A stretch of DNA of 34,914 nucleotides from the NCBI GenBank assembly GCA_029053015.1, contig JAIDHX010000051.1, positions 1 to 34,914 of the forward strand, given 5' to 3'. Each line of letters starts with the position of its first letter. The first letter of the stretch is position 1. The notes under the pieces were generated by a model. The model searched no databases, was not told the origin of the DNA, and worked only from the letters and a program-made list of their open reading frames with translations. Made by a program: the position numbers and the translations under genes. This document shows positions 8,424 to 16,482 of the stretch, one piece after another. The stretch is from Lachnospiraceae bacterium (GTDB taxonomy: Bacteria > Bacillota > Clostridia > Lachnospirales > Lachnospiraceae).

Positions 8424-9266
8424 ATGCACGGTTCCTTTTATGGCTGGTATTTGAAATGTCAGTCTGACACACAGACTTTGGCGGTAATACCTGCCGTTCA
8501 TAGCGTAGGGAGGAAACGCACCTGCTCTATTCAGATTATTACGGATAATGACGCTTGGACAGTAACATTCCCTATAGATGTATTTCAACGGACAAAAAGG
8601 AATATTTTCATCGGAGAGAACCGATTCGGCGAAAAAGGGATTCGTCTGGCAATACACACGCCGCAGCTGAGCATTAGGGGGAAATTGGATTTTGGGCCAC
8701 TTTGCCCCTTAAAATATGATATTATGGGGCCGTTTGCATTCGTGCCGTTTATGGAATGCCGCCACAGCGTGTGGAGTATGCACCATTCGGTTCGGGGAAA
8801 TGTGTATATCAATGGAGAAAAATATGCTTTTCACAATGGCTGGGGATACTGGGAAGGAGACAAGGGCCGCTCATTTCCGCAAAAGTATATCTGGACGCAA
8901 TGCTGTTTTTCCGGCGGGTCTTTGATGCTGTCAGTGGCGGATATCCCCATGGCAGGCATTCATTTCACCGGTGTGATAGGCGCCGTATTATGGCAGGGGA
9001 AAGAGTACAGAATGGCTACCTATCTGGGAGCCAGAGTTGTTCAAATTCAAAATAAAATGGTTCGGGTTATACAGGGCAATCTGGAATTGGAAGTTCGGCT
9101 GCTGGAGGCAGCCGAGCGGCCTCTTAAGGCGCCGGCAAAGGGGGATATGGTAAGGACAATTCACGAAAGTGCCTCCTGTCGGGTATTCTATCGATTTCGC
9201 AAAAAGAACTGTATTCTTTTTGCCTTTGAAACAGACAGAGCTTCTCTTGAATTTGAATATCCGTAA
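8424..9266 (+). CDS. tocopherol cyclase-like protein
   Basis: A 280-residue soluble protein. The N-terminal FYGWYLK and the block GWGYWEGDKGRSFPQKYIW (139-157) are the recognisable signature of the tocopherol-cyclase-like family, which is widespread in bacteria that make no tocopherol. Its reaction in bacteria is unknown; a beta-barrel lipocalin-like fold is likely. The start ATG 8424 has TGGAGG at 8411-8416. An A/T-rich inverted repeat (8389-8407) precedes the ribosome site. No pathway partners for isoprenoid quinone chemistry lie beside it. Confidence 0.8.
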   Translation: MHGSFYGWYLKCQSDTQTLAVIPAVHSVGRKRTCSIQIITDNDAWTVTFPIDVFQRTKRNIFIGENRFGEKGIRLAIHTPQLSIRGKLDFGPLCPLKYDIMGPFAFVPFMECRHSVWSMHHSVRGNVYINGEKYAFHNGWGYWEGDKGRSFPQKYIWTQCCFSGGSLMLSVADIPMAGIHFTGVIGAVLWQGKEYRMATYLGARVVQIQNKMVRVIQGNLELEVRLLEAAERPLKAPAKGDMVRTIHESASCRVFYRFRKKNCILFAFETDRASLEFEYP

Positions 9267-9322
9267 ACAAAAGAGGGCATAATTTTCTTAAAACATAAAA
9301 CAAAAGGAGCTGAAAATAATCA

Positions 9323-9757
9323 ATGATTGAATCAGATACAATAAAATTGCTGCGGGAATGTGACGCCGGTATAAAGATGGGTGTTGCATCCATTGATGAA
9401 GTTCTGGATTATGTACACGACGAAACACTTCGCAAATGCCTTGCGGATTGTAAGGACGAGCACGATAGGCTGAAAGAGGAAATACAGGTTCTTTTAGACG
9501 AATATCATGATGATGGAAAAGAACCAAATCCGATGGCGAAAAGCATGTCATGGATGAAAACAAATGTGAAACTGGTTATGAATGAATCGGATGCGACAAT
9601 TGCTGATCTAATAACAGATGGTTGTAATATGGGTGTAAAATCTCTTCACAAATATTTGAACCAGTATAAAGCCGCTGAAGAAAAAGCGAAGGATATTACG
9701 AAACGATTGATAAATGTGGAAGAAAAACTGATTGTCGATATTCGTTCCTTTTTATAA
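9323..9757 (+). CDS. small helical protein, ferritin-like/DUF2383-like four-helix bundle
   Basis: A 144-residue all-helical, acidic protein with no signal peptide or membrane segment. Regularly spaced Glu, Asp and His residues (LRECDAGIKMG near 10, YVHDE near 31, CKDEHDRLKEE near 43) and the second-half repeat of the pattern (NMGVKSLHKYL) suggest two pairs of helices, as in DUF2383/PA2169-type ferritin-like proteins. Metal binding is not demonstrated. The only in-frame start is ATG 9323, since a stop lies immediately upstream. The ribosome site AAAGGAG at 9302-9308 is unusually distant. A strong bidirectional terminator follows. Confidence 0.6.
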   Translation: MIESDTIKLLRECDAGIKMGVASIDEVLDYVHDETLRKCLADCKDEHDRLKEEIQVLLDEYHDDGKEPNPMAKSMSWMKTNVKLVMNESDATIADLITDGCNMGVKSLHKYLNQYKAAEEKAKDITKRLINVEEKLIVDIRSFL

Positions 9758-9762
9758 GAATA

Positions 9763-9819
9763 AAAAACAGCCATTGAAATTCGAATTTCCATGCGGAAAC
9801 GGTATTAATGGCTGTTTTT
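9763..9819. terminator. bidirectional intrinsic terminator
   Basis: AAAAACAGCCATT (9763-9775) pairs perfectly over 13 bases with AATGGCTGTTTTT (9807-9819). The A-run and T-run allow termination in both directions, between the helical-bundle gene and the convergent tspO. The loop begins with the palindrome GAAATTCGAATTTC (9776-9789). Confidence 0.88.
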
Positions 9820-9838
9820 GTTATGTATATTCACGGTT

Positions 9839-10300
9839 CTAATTTAATAGATAGATGGAAAGGTTTAAGTAGCCTGCAAAAGTTACCCACAGCAGATAAG
9901 GAACCATCAGATATCCGGCAGGTTTTGATATTTGATAAAACAAAAGGGTTGTTTTGAGAATCAGCAGCCATAACAAAACAAGCCAGACAAATGCAAACAG
10001 GTACAGCTCCAAATTGAAAAAAATAAGTGACCAGAAAAAGTTAAATATAAGCTGAATACCGTATGTAGTCAGGGCTTTGTCGTTTGGCTTTCCGGATGTA
10101 AGTACCAGATAAGATGCAATTCCCATAAGGACATACAGAATCGTCCACACAACCGGAAACAGCCAGCCCGGTGGAGCCAGGCCCGGTTTTATGACTGCAT
10201 TAAAAGTTTCCATACTATTTCGTGTCAGAAGCGCAGACAGACTGCCGACTGCAAGTGGTATGGCAATACAGGTAATCAGATTTTTCCATTGTATTTTCAA
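9839..10300 (-). CDS. tspO: TspO/MBR family membrane protein
   Basis: A 153-residue five-helix membrane protein. The motifs PPGWLFPVVWTILYVLMGI and the later FNFFWSLIFFNLELY are diagnostic for the TspO/peripheral benzodiazepine receptor family, which binds porphyrins and related ligands. The length is normal. The frame is open to GTG 10309 and ATG 10306, but AGGGGG at 10309-10314 (read on the minus strand) touches those codons. TTG at 10300, 8 bases downstream of it, gives MKIQWKNL and is the best-placed start. It is divergent from the TetR gene. Confidence 0.9.
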   Translation of the reverse strand: MKIQWKNLITCIAIPLAVGSLSALLTRNSMETFNAVIKPGLAPPGWLFPVVWTILYVLMGIASYLVLTSGKPNDKALTTYGIQLIFNFFWSLIFFNLELYLFAFVWLVLLWLLILKTTLLFYQISKPAGYLMVPYLLWVTFAGYLNLSIYLLN

Positions 10301-10362
10301 AAGCATCACCCCCTACTACCAATATGTTTTGATTTGTTTTTTTATTCCTTAAAAAATACAGA

Positions 10363-10391
10363 TTGACAAAAAAACTACCATGTTTTATAAT
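10363..10391 (+). promoter_or_regulatory. sigma-A promoter of the TetR gene
   Basis: TTGACA at 10363-10368, an exact 17-base spacer and TATAAT at 10386-10391 form a consensus promoter about 43 bases before the tetR-type start codon. Confidence 0.85.
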
Positions 10392-10418
10392 GTGCATTAT
10401 ATAACATAAATTATAAAA
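10383..10418. promoter_or_regulatory. nested inverted repeats, likely TetR operator
   Basis: TTTTATAAT (10383-10391) and ATTATAAAA (10410-10418) are a perfect 9-base inverted repeat. Within it ATAATG-TG-CATTAT (10387-10400) is a second. They cover the -10 box and transcription start, so binding of the adjacent TetR protein would block its own promoter. Autoregulation is inferred from position. Confidence 0.55.
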
Positions 10419-10433
10419 TGTGAGGAAAATAAA

Positions 10434-11027
10434 ATGCCGCCAAAACCTAAAATTACAAGAGATATGATTCTTGACGCTGCGATGGAGATTGCCCGTGAAG
10501 AGGGGGCGGAAAACATCAATGCGAGGACAGTATCAAAGAAACTCAATTGTTCCACACAGCCGGTTATGTACCAGTTTGCAACCATCGAGGAACTGAAAAA
10601 AGCCGTATATGCGAAAGTTGACCGGTATCATACAGAATATCTGATGAATATGGAAGGGCAGCAGAAGGGAATTATGCTTGGAATCGGGCTAAACTATATC
10701 CGTTTTGCGATTAAAGAACCGAATTTGTTCCGCTTTCTTTTTCAGTCGGGTTTTGCCGTGGCGAATAGTCTGCTTGAAATGATAGATTCAGAGGAACTGA
10801 AACCGGTTCTCACTGTCATGCAGGAAGCTATGGCGATGGACATGGAGCAGACAAAAGAGGTCTTTTTGACGATTGCTTTGTTCGCTCATGGTTATGCAAG
10901 CATCATCGCCAACAATTCCTTAGAGTATGACGAAGAACTTATCGCTGTACATTTAGAGCGTGCATACAGAGGTGCGGTCTTAGCAGTGCAGGCGGAAACC
11001 GGCAGCACGGATATTACAATATCATAA
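10434..11027 (+). CDS. TetR/AcrR family transcriptional regulator
   Basis: A 197-residue one-component repressor. The N-terminal TetR helix-turn-helix is clear (ITRDMILDAAMEIAREEG at 7-24, then ARTVSKKLNCSTQPVMYQF at 29-47). The C-terminal ligand domain includes FRFLFQSGF, common in the TetR C-terminal subgroup found in clostridia. The start ATG 10434 has GAGGAA upstream. Twelve bases separate it from two flavodoxin-like genes that it probably controls. Ligand unknown. Confidence 0.92.
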   Translation: MPPKPKITRDMILDAAMEIAREEGAENINARTVSKKLNCSTQPVMYQFATIEELKKAVYAKVDRYHTEYLMNMEGQQKGIMLGIGLNYIRFAIKEPNLFRFLFQSGFAVANSLLEMIDSEELKPVLTVMQEAMAMDMEQTKEVFLTIALFAHGYASIIANNSLEYDEELIAVHLERAYRGAVLAVQAETGSTDITIS

Positions 11028-11044
11028 GAAGAAGGAAAATGGGT

Positions 11045-11533
11045 ATGAAAGTGATTTTACATGATTTGGATATGCAATATAATGAAATGCTTAGCGGAAA
11101 ATGTGACGAGGTCATTCATGCAGACGGGAAATATGCGCCCTGTCAAGGCTGTTTCGGATGCTGGACGAAGCACCCTGCGGAATGTTTTATGAAAGATAGT
11201 CTGAAGCAGACTGCCCGTGTGATTGGTAAGGCAGACGAATTTGTCATCATTACAGAAAATCTGTACGGTACTTACAGCTCTGTGGTTAAAAATGTTCTTG
11301 ACAGAAGCATCGGCACCTCCACGCCACTAAGTACGTATCGCGGAAAGCAAATGCACCACACTCTGCGTTATGGAAAGCACAATTTATTAAAGGTAATTGT
11401 GTATGGTGATATCACAGAGCAGGAAAAGGAAACCTTTACATATACAGCAGAAAGAAATGCAATAAATGACGGATTTGAAAAGTCCGAAGTAATTTTTTTA
11501 AATGATTTTTCCGGATTGGAGGACTTAGTGTGA
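11045..11533 (+). CDS. flavodoxin-like NAD(P)H-dependent oxidoreductase
   Basis: A 162-residue protein of the NADPH-dependent FMN reductase/flavodoxin group. The cysteine block CQGCFGCW (33-40) followed by PAECFMKD is typical of a clostridial subgroup of these reductases. YGTYSSVVKNVLDRS forms the flavin-binding and dimer region. ATG 11039 is possible, but ATG 11045, 8 bases after AAGGA (11032-11036), gives the usual MKVILHDL start. The next gene overlaps its stop. The substrate is not predictable; quinone or nitro compounds are common for the family. Confidence 0.8.
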   Translation: MKVILHDLDMQYNEMLSGKCDEVIHADGKYAPCQGCFGCWTKHPAECFMKDSLKQTARVIGKADEFVIITENLYGTYSSVVKNVLDRSIGTSTPLSTYRGKQMHHTLRYGKHNLLKVIVYGDITEQEKETFTYTAERNAINDGFEKSEVIFLNDFSGLEDLV

Positions 11534-12270
11534 AAACAGTATTTATAAATTGCAGCCCGAAAAAAAGATTTTGTGCTTCCGCTTATTTTCTGGGGCTGCA
11601 GCGTTTATTTGTGAAAGGGAAAAAAGTGACGGAGAAGCTGAGGAATAAAAACGACCATAAACGGATTTTGAATGAATTGCCGGATGCAGATGCCGTTGTA
11701 TTTTGTCTTCCGCTATATGTGGACAGTGTGCCGTCGCATGTATTGCCCTTTCTGAAAGAGATGGAGCTTTTCTGCAAGGAAAACAGGATTCGGCTGACCC
11801 TTTACAGCATTTCAAACAACGGCTTTATTGAGGGAAAGCAAAGCGAGCCGTTGCTGCGGGTTTTTCAAAATTTTTGTGTGAGAAGCAATCTGGAATGGGG
11901 CGGTGGAATCGGAATTGGCGGCGGCGTCATGCTGAATGTCACCCGGATTTTATTTGTTGTACAAATCGGATTACTATTTCTGAATATCATGTTAAATGGT
12001 ATTCAGAACGGTAATTTTTTGCCCGTAAGCGCGTTTGAAAATTTCGCTGTTCAGACACTTACCCTTATTTTTCTGAATCTGGGTGTATTTTTCTATATCA
12101 TAAGAATGGGCGGCGCCATTAACAAAGGAAAATTTTTTGGCAAAAAATATACCCGTATCTTGATACCGTCATTTGTGTTTATTATTTTTGCCGATATCTT
12201 TTTCGTCATTATTTCAATCTTTGCAGGCGGGATTTTCAAAGGATGGCTTGCGAAAAAACAGCCAACCTAA
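11530..12270 (+). CDS. flavodoxin-like protein with C-terminal membrane domain
   Basis: A 246-residue protein. Residues 1-130 resemble an NAD(P)H-dependent oxidoreductase: MKTVFINCSPKKR binds phosphate in such folds, and AVVFCLPLYVDSVPSHV resembles the flavin-facing loop. Residues 136-155, 172-191 and 208-234 are hydrophobic and should span the membrane. The start is GTG 11530, overlapping the preceding stop. Pairing a soluble reductase with a membrane-anchored one under a TetR gene suggests a two-component redox unit (inference). The end of the gene contains the promoter for the regulator that follows. Confidence 0.75.
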   Translation: MKTVFINCSPKKRFCASAYFLGLQRLFVKGKKVTEKLRNKNDHKRILNELPDADAVVFCLPLYVDSVPSHVLPFLKEMELFCKENRIRLTLYSISNNGFIEGKQSEPLLRVFQNFCVRSNLEWGGGIGIGGGVMLNVTRILFVVQIGLLFLNIMLNGIQNGNFLPVSAFENFAVQTLTLIFLNLGVFFYIIRMGGAINKGKFFGKKYTRILIPSFVFIIFADIFFVIISIFAGGIFKGWLAKKQPT

Positions 12271-12276
12271 TATAAT
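12248..12276 (+). promoter_or_regulatory. promoter for the OmpR-type two-component genes
   Basis: TTGCGA (12248-12253), a 17-base spacer and perfect TATAAT (12271-12276). It overlaps the 3' end of the upstream gene and lies 27 bases before the regulator start. Confidence 0.65.
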
Positions 12277-12302
12277 GATATTCAATGTTGGGAGATGTGG
12301 AT

Positions 12303-12980
12303 GTGGCATATAAAATATTGATTGTTGACGATGAAAAGATGATAACGGACCTAATATCCGCGCATTTACAGGATTGTGGCTATGATACGCTTGTTGCAAA
12401 TAGCAGCAGCGAGGCAATGACGCTATTGCAAAAGCAGCCGGATTTGATGATTCTTGATATCAATATGCCGGGGCTGAATGGATTGGAATTGTGCCGGAAT
12501 ATCAGGGATCATGTTGCCTGTCCTATTATTTTTGTGACCGCCCGCATTACAGAGCTTGATAAGATAAACGGACTGCAATACGGCGGAGATGACTATATTA
12601 CCAAGCCGTTCAGCCTGAAAGAATTATCTGCCCGTGTTGCCGCCCATTTGCGGCGGGATGAGCGCAATAAAAATAAATCGCCCGTTCTTACTTCTTCTGA
12701 TGGTCTCCTCATTCATTTGTCAAAGCGAAAAGTGTTTTTGGGAGAAACAGAGATATTTTTTTCCAAAAAAGAATTTGATTTAATAGAGTATCTGATGACA
12801 AATGCAGGGCAGGTATTTGACAGAGAACGGATTTATGAAGCAGTATGGGGATATGATGCGGAAGGTGACAGCAGTGTGGTAAAAGAGCATATCAGAAAAA
12901 TTCGCGCAAAATTTCGGGATACAACAGGTCATGACTATATTGAAACAGTTTGGGGAGTGGGGTACCGGTGGAAAGGGTAA
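12303..12980 (+). CDS. OmpR/PhoB-family response regulator
   Basis: A 225-residue regulator. The receiver domain has Asp9-Asp10-Glu11, the phosphorylated Asp52 in MILDINMPG and Lys101 in ITKPF. The C-terminal winged helix contains FSKKEFDLIEYLMTNAGQVF and ETVWGVGYRW. ATG 12285 has no ribosome site; GGGAG at 12290-12294 is 8 bases before GTG 12303, which gives VAYKILIVDDE. The stop overlaps the kinase gene. Likely target: the repeats at 14252-14275 before the lipoprotein-ABC operon. Confidence 0.93.
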   Translation: MAYKILIVDDEKMITDLISAHLQDCGYDTLVANSSSEAMTLLQKQPDLMILDINMPGLNGLELCRNIRDHVACPIIFVTARITELDKINGLQYGGDDYITKPFSLKELSARVAAHLRRDERNKNKSPVLTSSDGLLIHLSKRKVFLGETEIFFSKKEFDLIEYLMTNAGQVFDRERIYEAVWGYDAEGDSSVVKEHIRKIRAKFRDTTGHDYIETVWGVGYRWKG

Positions 12981-14263
12981 AGAAAAAGTATAGTGATTTG
13001 TCACTTCGAAAAGCTTTTGTACTGACAGTTTTAATCACCTTCTGTATCGTGGTGGTATTGTCAGGGCTAAGCATATGGGGCTGCCTGAAATTTCGGCGGT
13101 ATCTGCTGCCGGATTCAAATGAGGTAATGCTTACGCTGGATATTACAACCACAGACGGGGAAATTGTAACCCTGGGGTGTCGTGTAAGGATTGGAGAAGA
13201 GACACCGCTTCCTCTCATGTTCGCAGAAGATGAAAGTGGCCCCATTATTGAAAACTACGATCTTTCATCGATAGAAACGTCGGTCACAAAAGTAGAAAAT
13301 AGTTATAATATGCTCACGCCCAAGCGTAAAATTGCTTATCAGGGCTGTGGAATTCTGATGATTGTGCTTCCGGCTGTTTTTTCAATGGCAGGGATTTTAT
13401 TTTGCGGCTTTTTCTTTTACCGGCAAAAGTTGAATAAACCACTAAAGCTTCTTTCCGAGGCAACAGAACAAATTGCGGATAAAAACCTTGACTTCAAATT
13501 GTCCTATGCGTCTGGCGATGAAATGGGGCATTTGTGCCGCTCCTTTGAGCAAATGCGGCAGGCGCTTGACGAGAATAATCGGGAACTGTGGAAAATGATT
13601 GAGGAGCGGAAAATGGTACAGGCATCCATTGCCCACGATTTGCGCAATCCGATTGCCATCATTGAGGGCTATGCGGAGTATTTACAGATGAATTTGCAAA
13701 CCGGAAATTTAACGATGGAACGGATATTGCAAATTGCCGATAACATGGACAAGTCAGCAAAGCGATTAGAACAATATACGGAATCTATCCGTGCTATTAA
13801 CCAGTTAGACGATATAGAAATAAACCGAAAGCAAATTCCCATTGAAAAATTGCTTGAAGATATCAGCGAGGACTTGTCTTTCATGGCAGCAGGAGAAGAG
13901 ATAAAGCTGAATCGGGTTGGCGAAACGCCAAAAGGATTCGTTTCGATAGACACTTCTGTTCTTTATCGGGTACTCGAAAATATTTTAAATAATGCTTTAC
14001 GATACGCAAAGGAAACCATCACCTTATCATTTGAAATGGAAAATCGTTTTTTGACCATTTCTGTTACAGACGATGGTGTCGGTTTTTCAGAAGAAATTTT
14101 AAAGAATAAGAGCAGATTACTTACGCCGGCGGCAAATGAAGACGGGCATTGTGGATTGGGCCTGACAATCAGCCGTCTGCTATGTAAGAAGCATGATGGG
14201 CGGCTGGAGCTTTCCAATCATCCATCCGGCGGTGCAATAGTAAAAATAATTGTCAAAGTTTGA
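12968..14263 (+). CDS. sensor histidine kinase (HAMP-HisKA-HATPase)
   Basis: A 431-residue classical kinase. Membrane segments at about 15-38 and 127-150 flank an external region of roughly 85 residues. A HAMP linker follows, then HisKA with phosphoacceptor His223 in ASIAHDLRNP, and a HATPase domain with NILNNALRYA, DDGVGF and GLGLTI motifs. The frame is open to TTG 12950, but GTG 12968, 10 bases after GGAG, is the better start. It overlaps the regulator by 13 bases. The short sensor domain is larger than BceS-type kinases, so it may sense a ligand directly or through the adjacent lipoprotein. Confidence 0.92.
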   Translation: MERVKKKYSDLSLRKAFVLTVLITFCIVVVLSGLSIWGCLKFRRYLLPDSNEVMLTLDITTTDGEIVTLGCRVRIGEETPLPLMFAEDESGPIIENYDLSSIETSVTKVENSYNMLTPKRKIAYQGCGILMIVLPAVFSMAGILFCGFFFYRQKLNKPLKLLSEATEQIADKNLDFKLSYASGDEMGHLCRSFEQMRQALDENNRELWKMIEERKMVQASIAHDLRNPIAIIEGYAEYLQMNLQTGNLTMERILQIADNMDKSAKRLEQYTESIRAINQLDDIEINRKQIPIEKLLEDISEDLSFMAAGEEIKLNRVGETPKGFVSIDTSVLYRVLENILNNALRYAKETITLSFEMENRFLTISVTDDGVGFSEEILKNKSRLLTPAANEDGHCGLGLTISRLLCKKHDGRLELSNHPSGGAIVKIIVKV

Positions 14264-14289
14264 CCGTTTTTTGACATTTATCCTATAGA
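14252..14289 (+). promoter_or_regulatory. TTTGAC repeat operator and promoter before lipoprotein-ABC operon
   Basis: GTCAAA-G-TTTGAC (14252-14264) is a perfect inverted repeat that overlaps the kinase stop codon. A further TTTGAC at 14270-14275 repeats the 14259-14264 copy with an 11-base period, one helical turn, as is usual for OmpR-family sites. TTGACC (14260-14265) with TATAGA (14284-14289), 18 bases apart, is a plausible promoter. The site probably binds the regulator at 12303 (inference). Confidence 0.5.
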
Positions 14290-14291
14290 CT

Positions 14292-14325
14292 CTCCTTGTA
14301 AGCCTTTTAAGGCAAATACAAGGAG
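14292..14325 (+). promoter_or_regulatory. hairpin covering the lipoprotein ribosome site
   Basis: CTCCTTGTA (14292-14300) pairs perfectly with TACAAGGAG (14317-14325). The second arm contains most of the AAGGAGG ribosome site of the gene at 14333. GCCT/AGGC within the loop adds a second stem. The structure should hold the ribosome site closed, so it may limit translation until opened. Confidence 0.6.
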
Positions 14326-14332
14326 GTTTTTT

Positions 14333-15742
14333 ATGAAAAAACAAATTGCGCTGATACTTTTACTTGGAGTATTGTTTTCCCTTTGCGCTTGCGGAAAATC
14401 GGCCTCGGAATTCAGAAAGCCGCATAACGCACCATCTGACAGCAGTGGAAATGCGATGAATGAAAAGGAAGACAATACCGAAACGGAAGCCGAAACAACA
14501 AAAAATGATTCCCTGTCGCTGCTTTGCATGTTGCAAGGCAGAAACAGAGCCTGTGCAACAGATAGTGGATGTTATTATCCATCAAATGACATGGAATCTC
14601 TATCGGATGGCCGGTATGCCATGCATTTGATGTATATGGATGTTGCCGCGCGGCAGGAAATCTATTTATGTAACAATGCTGCCTGCATGCATAATACAGT
14701 TGACTGCACGTCTGTTCTTTTAACCGAAGACTTTCCCCTCTATTCTACATTACTTTTTGTATGGAACGATAATTTGTATATTATGGCGAAAGAGCAGGAT
14801 GGCGATGGCTCGACAGGGACAGCGGTTTTGGGGGGCGGCGATGCCGGCATTGCGGCAATAGAAAGCACGCAAACAATCCTTTATCGGGCCAATCTGGATG
14901 GAACGAATCGGAATAAAGTGTATGCATTTGATTCCACGGTTACGGTAGAAGATTTTGTAGTGGGCGATGCAGGCGGGCTCTATTTCATCACAAAAAAATT
15001 GACAACACAGCAGGGAAACGGGAACAGCTATCAGACCTCGTCGGAGCGGAAACTGGTTTATCTGGATTTGTCTGCAAAAACGGAAAAAACAGTCTGCTCT
15101 ATGGACTTTGGTGACAATATTTCGTGGAATGTCATTGGATGCAGCGGCCGCATGCTCGTTTTGTATGGCGTGGATTTTGGGCGGTATGTATCTCCGGAAG
15201 AAATGCATGACGATGATATCAGAATATATGACGATTCTTATGATGTATTTGCGACACTGGATGTTGATGATGGCTCCCTGCATGAGTTTTACCGAGTATA
15301 TGCGCCGAAATCACGCAGCTACGTCGTTGACGGCGATAAACTGTATTTTTCTGTTGACGGAAGCGGCAGCATAGTGAATGTGGATTTGCGTACCGGCGAA
15401 GAAGCGACGCTGTGCAGTATTGCGAAAAACATGATTTGGGGAATGATAGGCGATAAACTGTACTGCTATGACAGCAGCGACCATACCTATAACTTTGTTG
15501 ATGTGAATACCGGGGGAATCAGTCATTCAGGGCTTGTCAACAAAACCACAGGCTGGGGATTATCATTTATCGCAGAGATAGGAGACTGGGTATTGGTGAA
15601 CTATGATTCTGAGGGGACTTTCAGCAGCGATGGTTCCTTCCAGTCTACCGGAGAACGTTACGGTCTGATTGCAAAAGAGGATTTGTACGCAGGTATTGAT
15701 CACTTTATCCCAATCAGCATGGTAGGAAGGGGTATGCAGTGA
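14333..15742 (+). CDS. lipoprotein with CxxxxCxHxxxxC motif, probable beta-propeller
   Basis: A 469-residue secreted lipoprotein. The signal peptide ends in the lipobox LCAC, with lipidated Cys20. A low-complexity Thr/Glu linker runs to about 60. C113, C118, H120 and C125 in YLCNNAACMHNTVDC form a possible metal or disulphide motif seen in lipoproteins of this type in Lachnospiraceae. The rest holds repeated 'LYFITKK', 'KLYFSVDG' and 'KLYCYDSS' strands separated by Asp/Gly turns, as in DUF5050-like or WD-like propellers. It is probably cell-surface and works with the ABC pair whose ATPase overlaps its stop. A binding or sensing role for the exporter or kinase is inferred. Confidence 0.82.
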   Translation: MKKQIALILLLGVLFSLCACGKSASEFRKPHNAPSDSSGNAMNEKEDNTETEAETTKNDSLSLLCMLQGRNRACATDSGCYYPSNDMESLSDGRYAMHLMYMDVAARQEIYLCNNAACMHNTVDCTSVLLTEDFPLYSTLLFVWNDNLYIMAKEQDGDGSTGTAVLGGGDAGIAAIESTQTILYRANLDGTNRNKVYAFDSTVTVEDFVVGDAGGLYFITKKLTTQQGNGNSYQTSSERKLVYLDLSAKTEKTVCSMDFGDNISWNVIGCSGRMLVLYGVDFGRYVSPEEMHDDDIRIYDDSYDVFATLDVDDGSLHEFYRVYAPKSRSYVVDGDKLYFSVDGSGSIVNVDLRTGEEATLCSIAKNMIWGMIGDKLYCYDSSDHTYNFVDVNTGGISHSGLVNKTTGWGLSFIAEIGDWVLVNYDSEGTFSSDGSFQSTGERYGLIAKEDLYAGIDHFIPISMVGRGMQ

Positions 15743-16482
15743 TGCTGGAGCTTTGTGAGATTTCAAAAAAGTATAAGGATAAGTTTGCACTCAACGGCGT
15801 TTCTTTGTCTCTGGGCAATGGAATTTACGGACTTCTCGGCCCCAATGGAGCGGGGAAGTCCACGCTGATGAATATTATCACGGGAAATCTAAAGCCTGAT
15901 GGCGGCACCGTCAAATGGAATGGAGAAAGCCTGCAGTCGATGGGGGCAGCCTACCGCAGCCTGCTGGGGTATGCGCCTCAGCAGCAGGGAATGTACGATA
16001 CCTTTTCCGGACGGCGTTTTCTCTCCTATATGGCAACGTTGAAAGGCATTGCAAAAAAGGACATGACTAAGGAAATAGAACGTGTTTTGTCCTATGTCAA
16101 TATGGCAGAAGCTGCCGACCGCCTGATAGGAACCTATTCCGGCGGCATGAAACAGAGAATTCTGATTGCACAGGCAGTTCTCGGGAATCCAAAACTGGTC
16201 GTATTAGATGAACCGACGGCCGGTCTTGACCCAAAAGAGCGGGTCAGAATCAGGGAAAGAATTGCAGCGCTCGCAGGCGAAAAAATCATTCTGGTTTCCA
16301 CGCATGTGGTTTCAGATATTGAATCCATCGCAAAAGAAATCATACTGATTCAGTCGGGGACAATCATGGATCATGCTGCTGTAGATGAACTTTGTCAAAA
16401 ATATCAGGTATCCTGTCTGGAAGAGGTGTATATGAAACTGTTTGGAGAGGAGGAAGGTCATGCGGCGGTTGGTTCGCTTTGA
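15742..16482 (+). CDS. ABC transporter ATPase, ABC-2 type
   Basis: A 246-residue ATPase. Walker A GPNGAGKST is at 33-41, the Q-loop is in GYAPQQQGMYD, and YSGGMKQRILIAQA forms the signature. Walker B LVVLDEP is followed by TAGLDPKER. ATG 15742, 9 bases after AAGGGG, is the start; the alternative GTG 15739 is in frame. It overlaps the lipoprotein stop by one base and the permease start by 23 bases, so the three genes are coupled. The substrate is likely a peptide or lipid-like compound sensed by the upstream two-component system (inference). Confidence 0.93.
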   Translation: MLELCEISKKYKDKFALNGVSLSLGNGIYGLLGPNGAGKSTLMNIITGNLKPDGGTVKWNGESLQSMGAAYRSLLGYAPQQQGMYDTFSGRRFLSYMATLKGIAKKDMTKEIERVLSYVNMAEAADRLIGTYSGGMKQRILIAQAVLGNPKLVVLDEPTAGLDPKERVRIRERIAALAGEKIILVSTHVVSDIESIAKEIILIQSGTIMDHAAVDELCQKYQVSCLEEVYMKLFGEEEGHAAVGSL

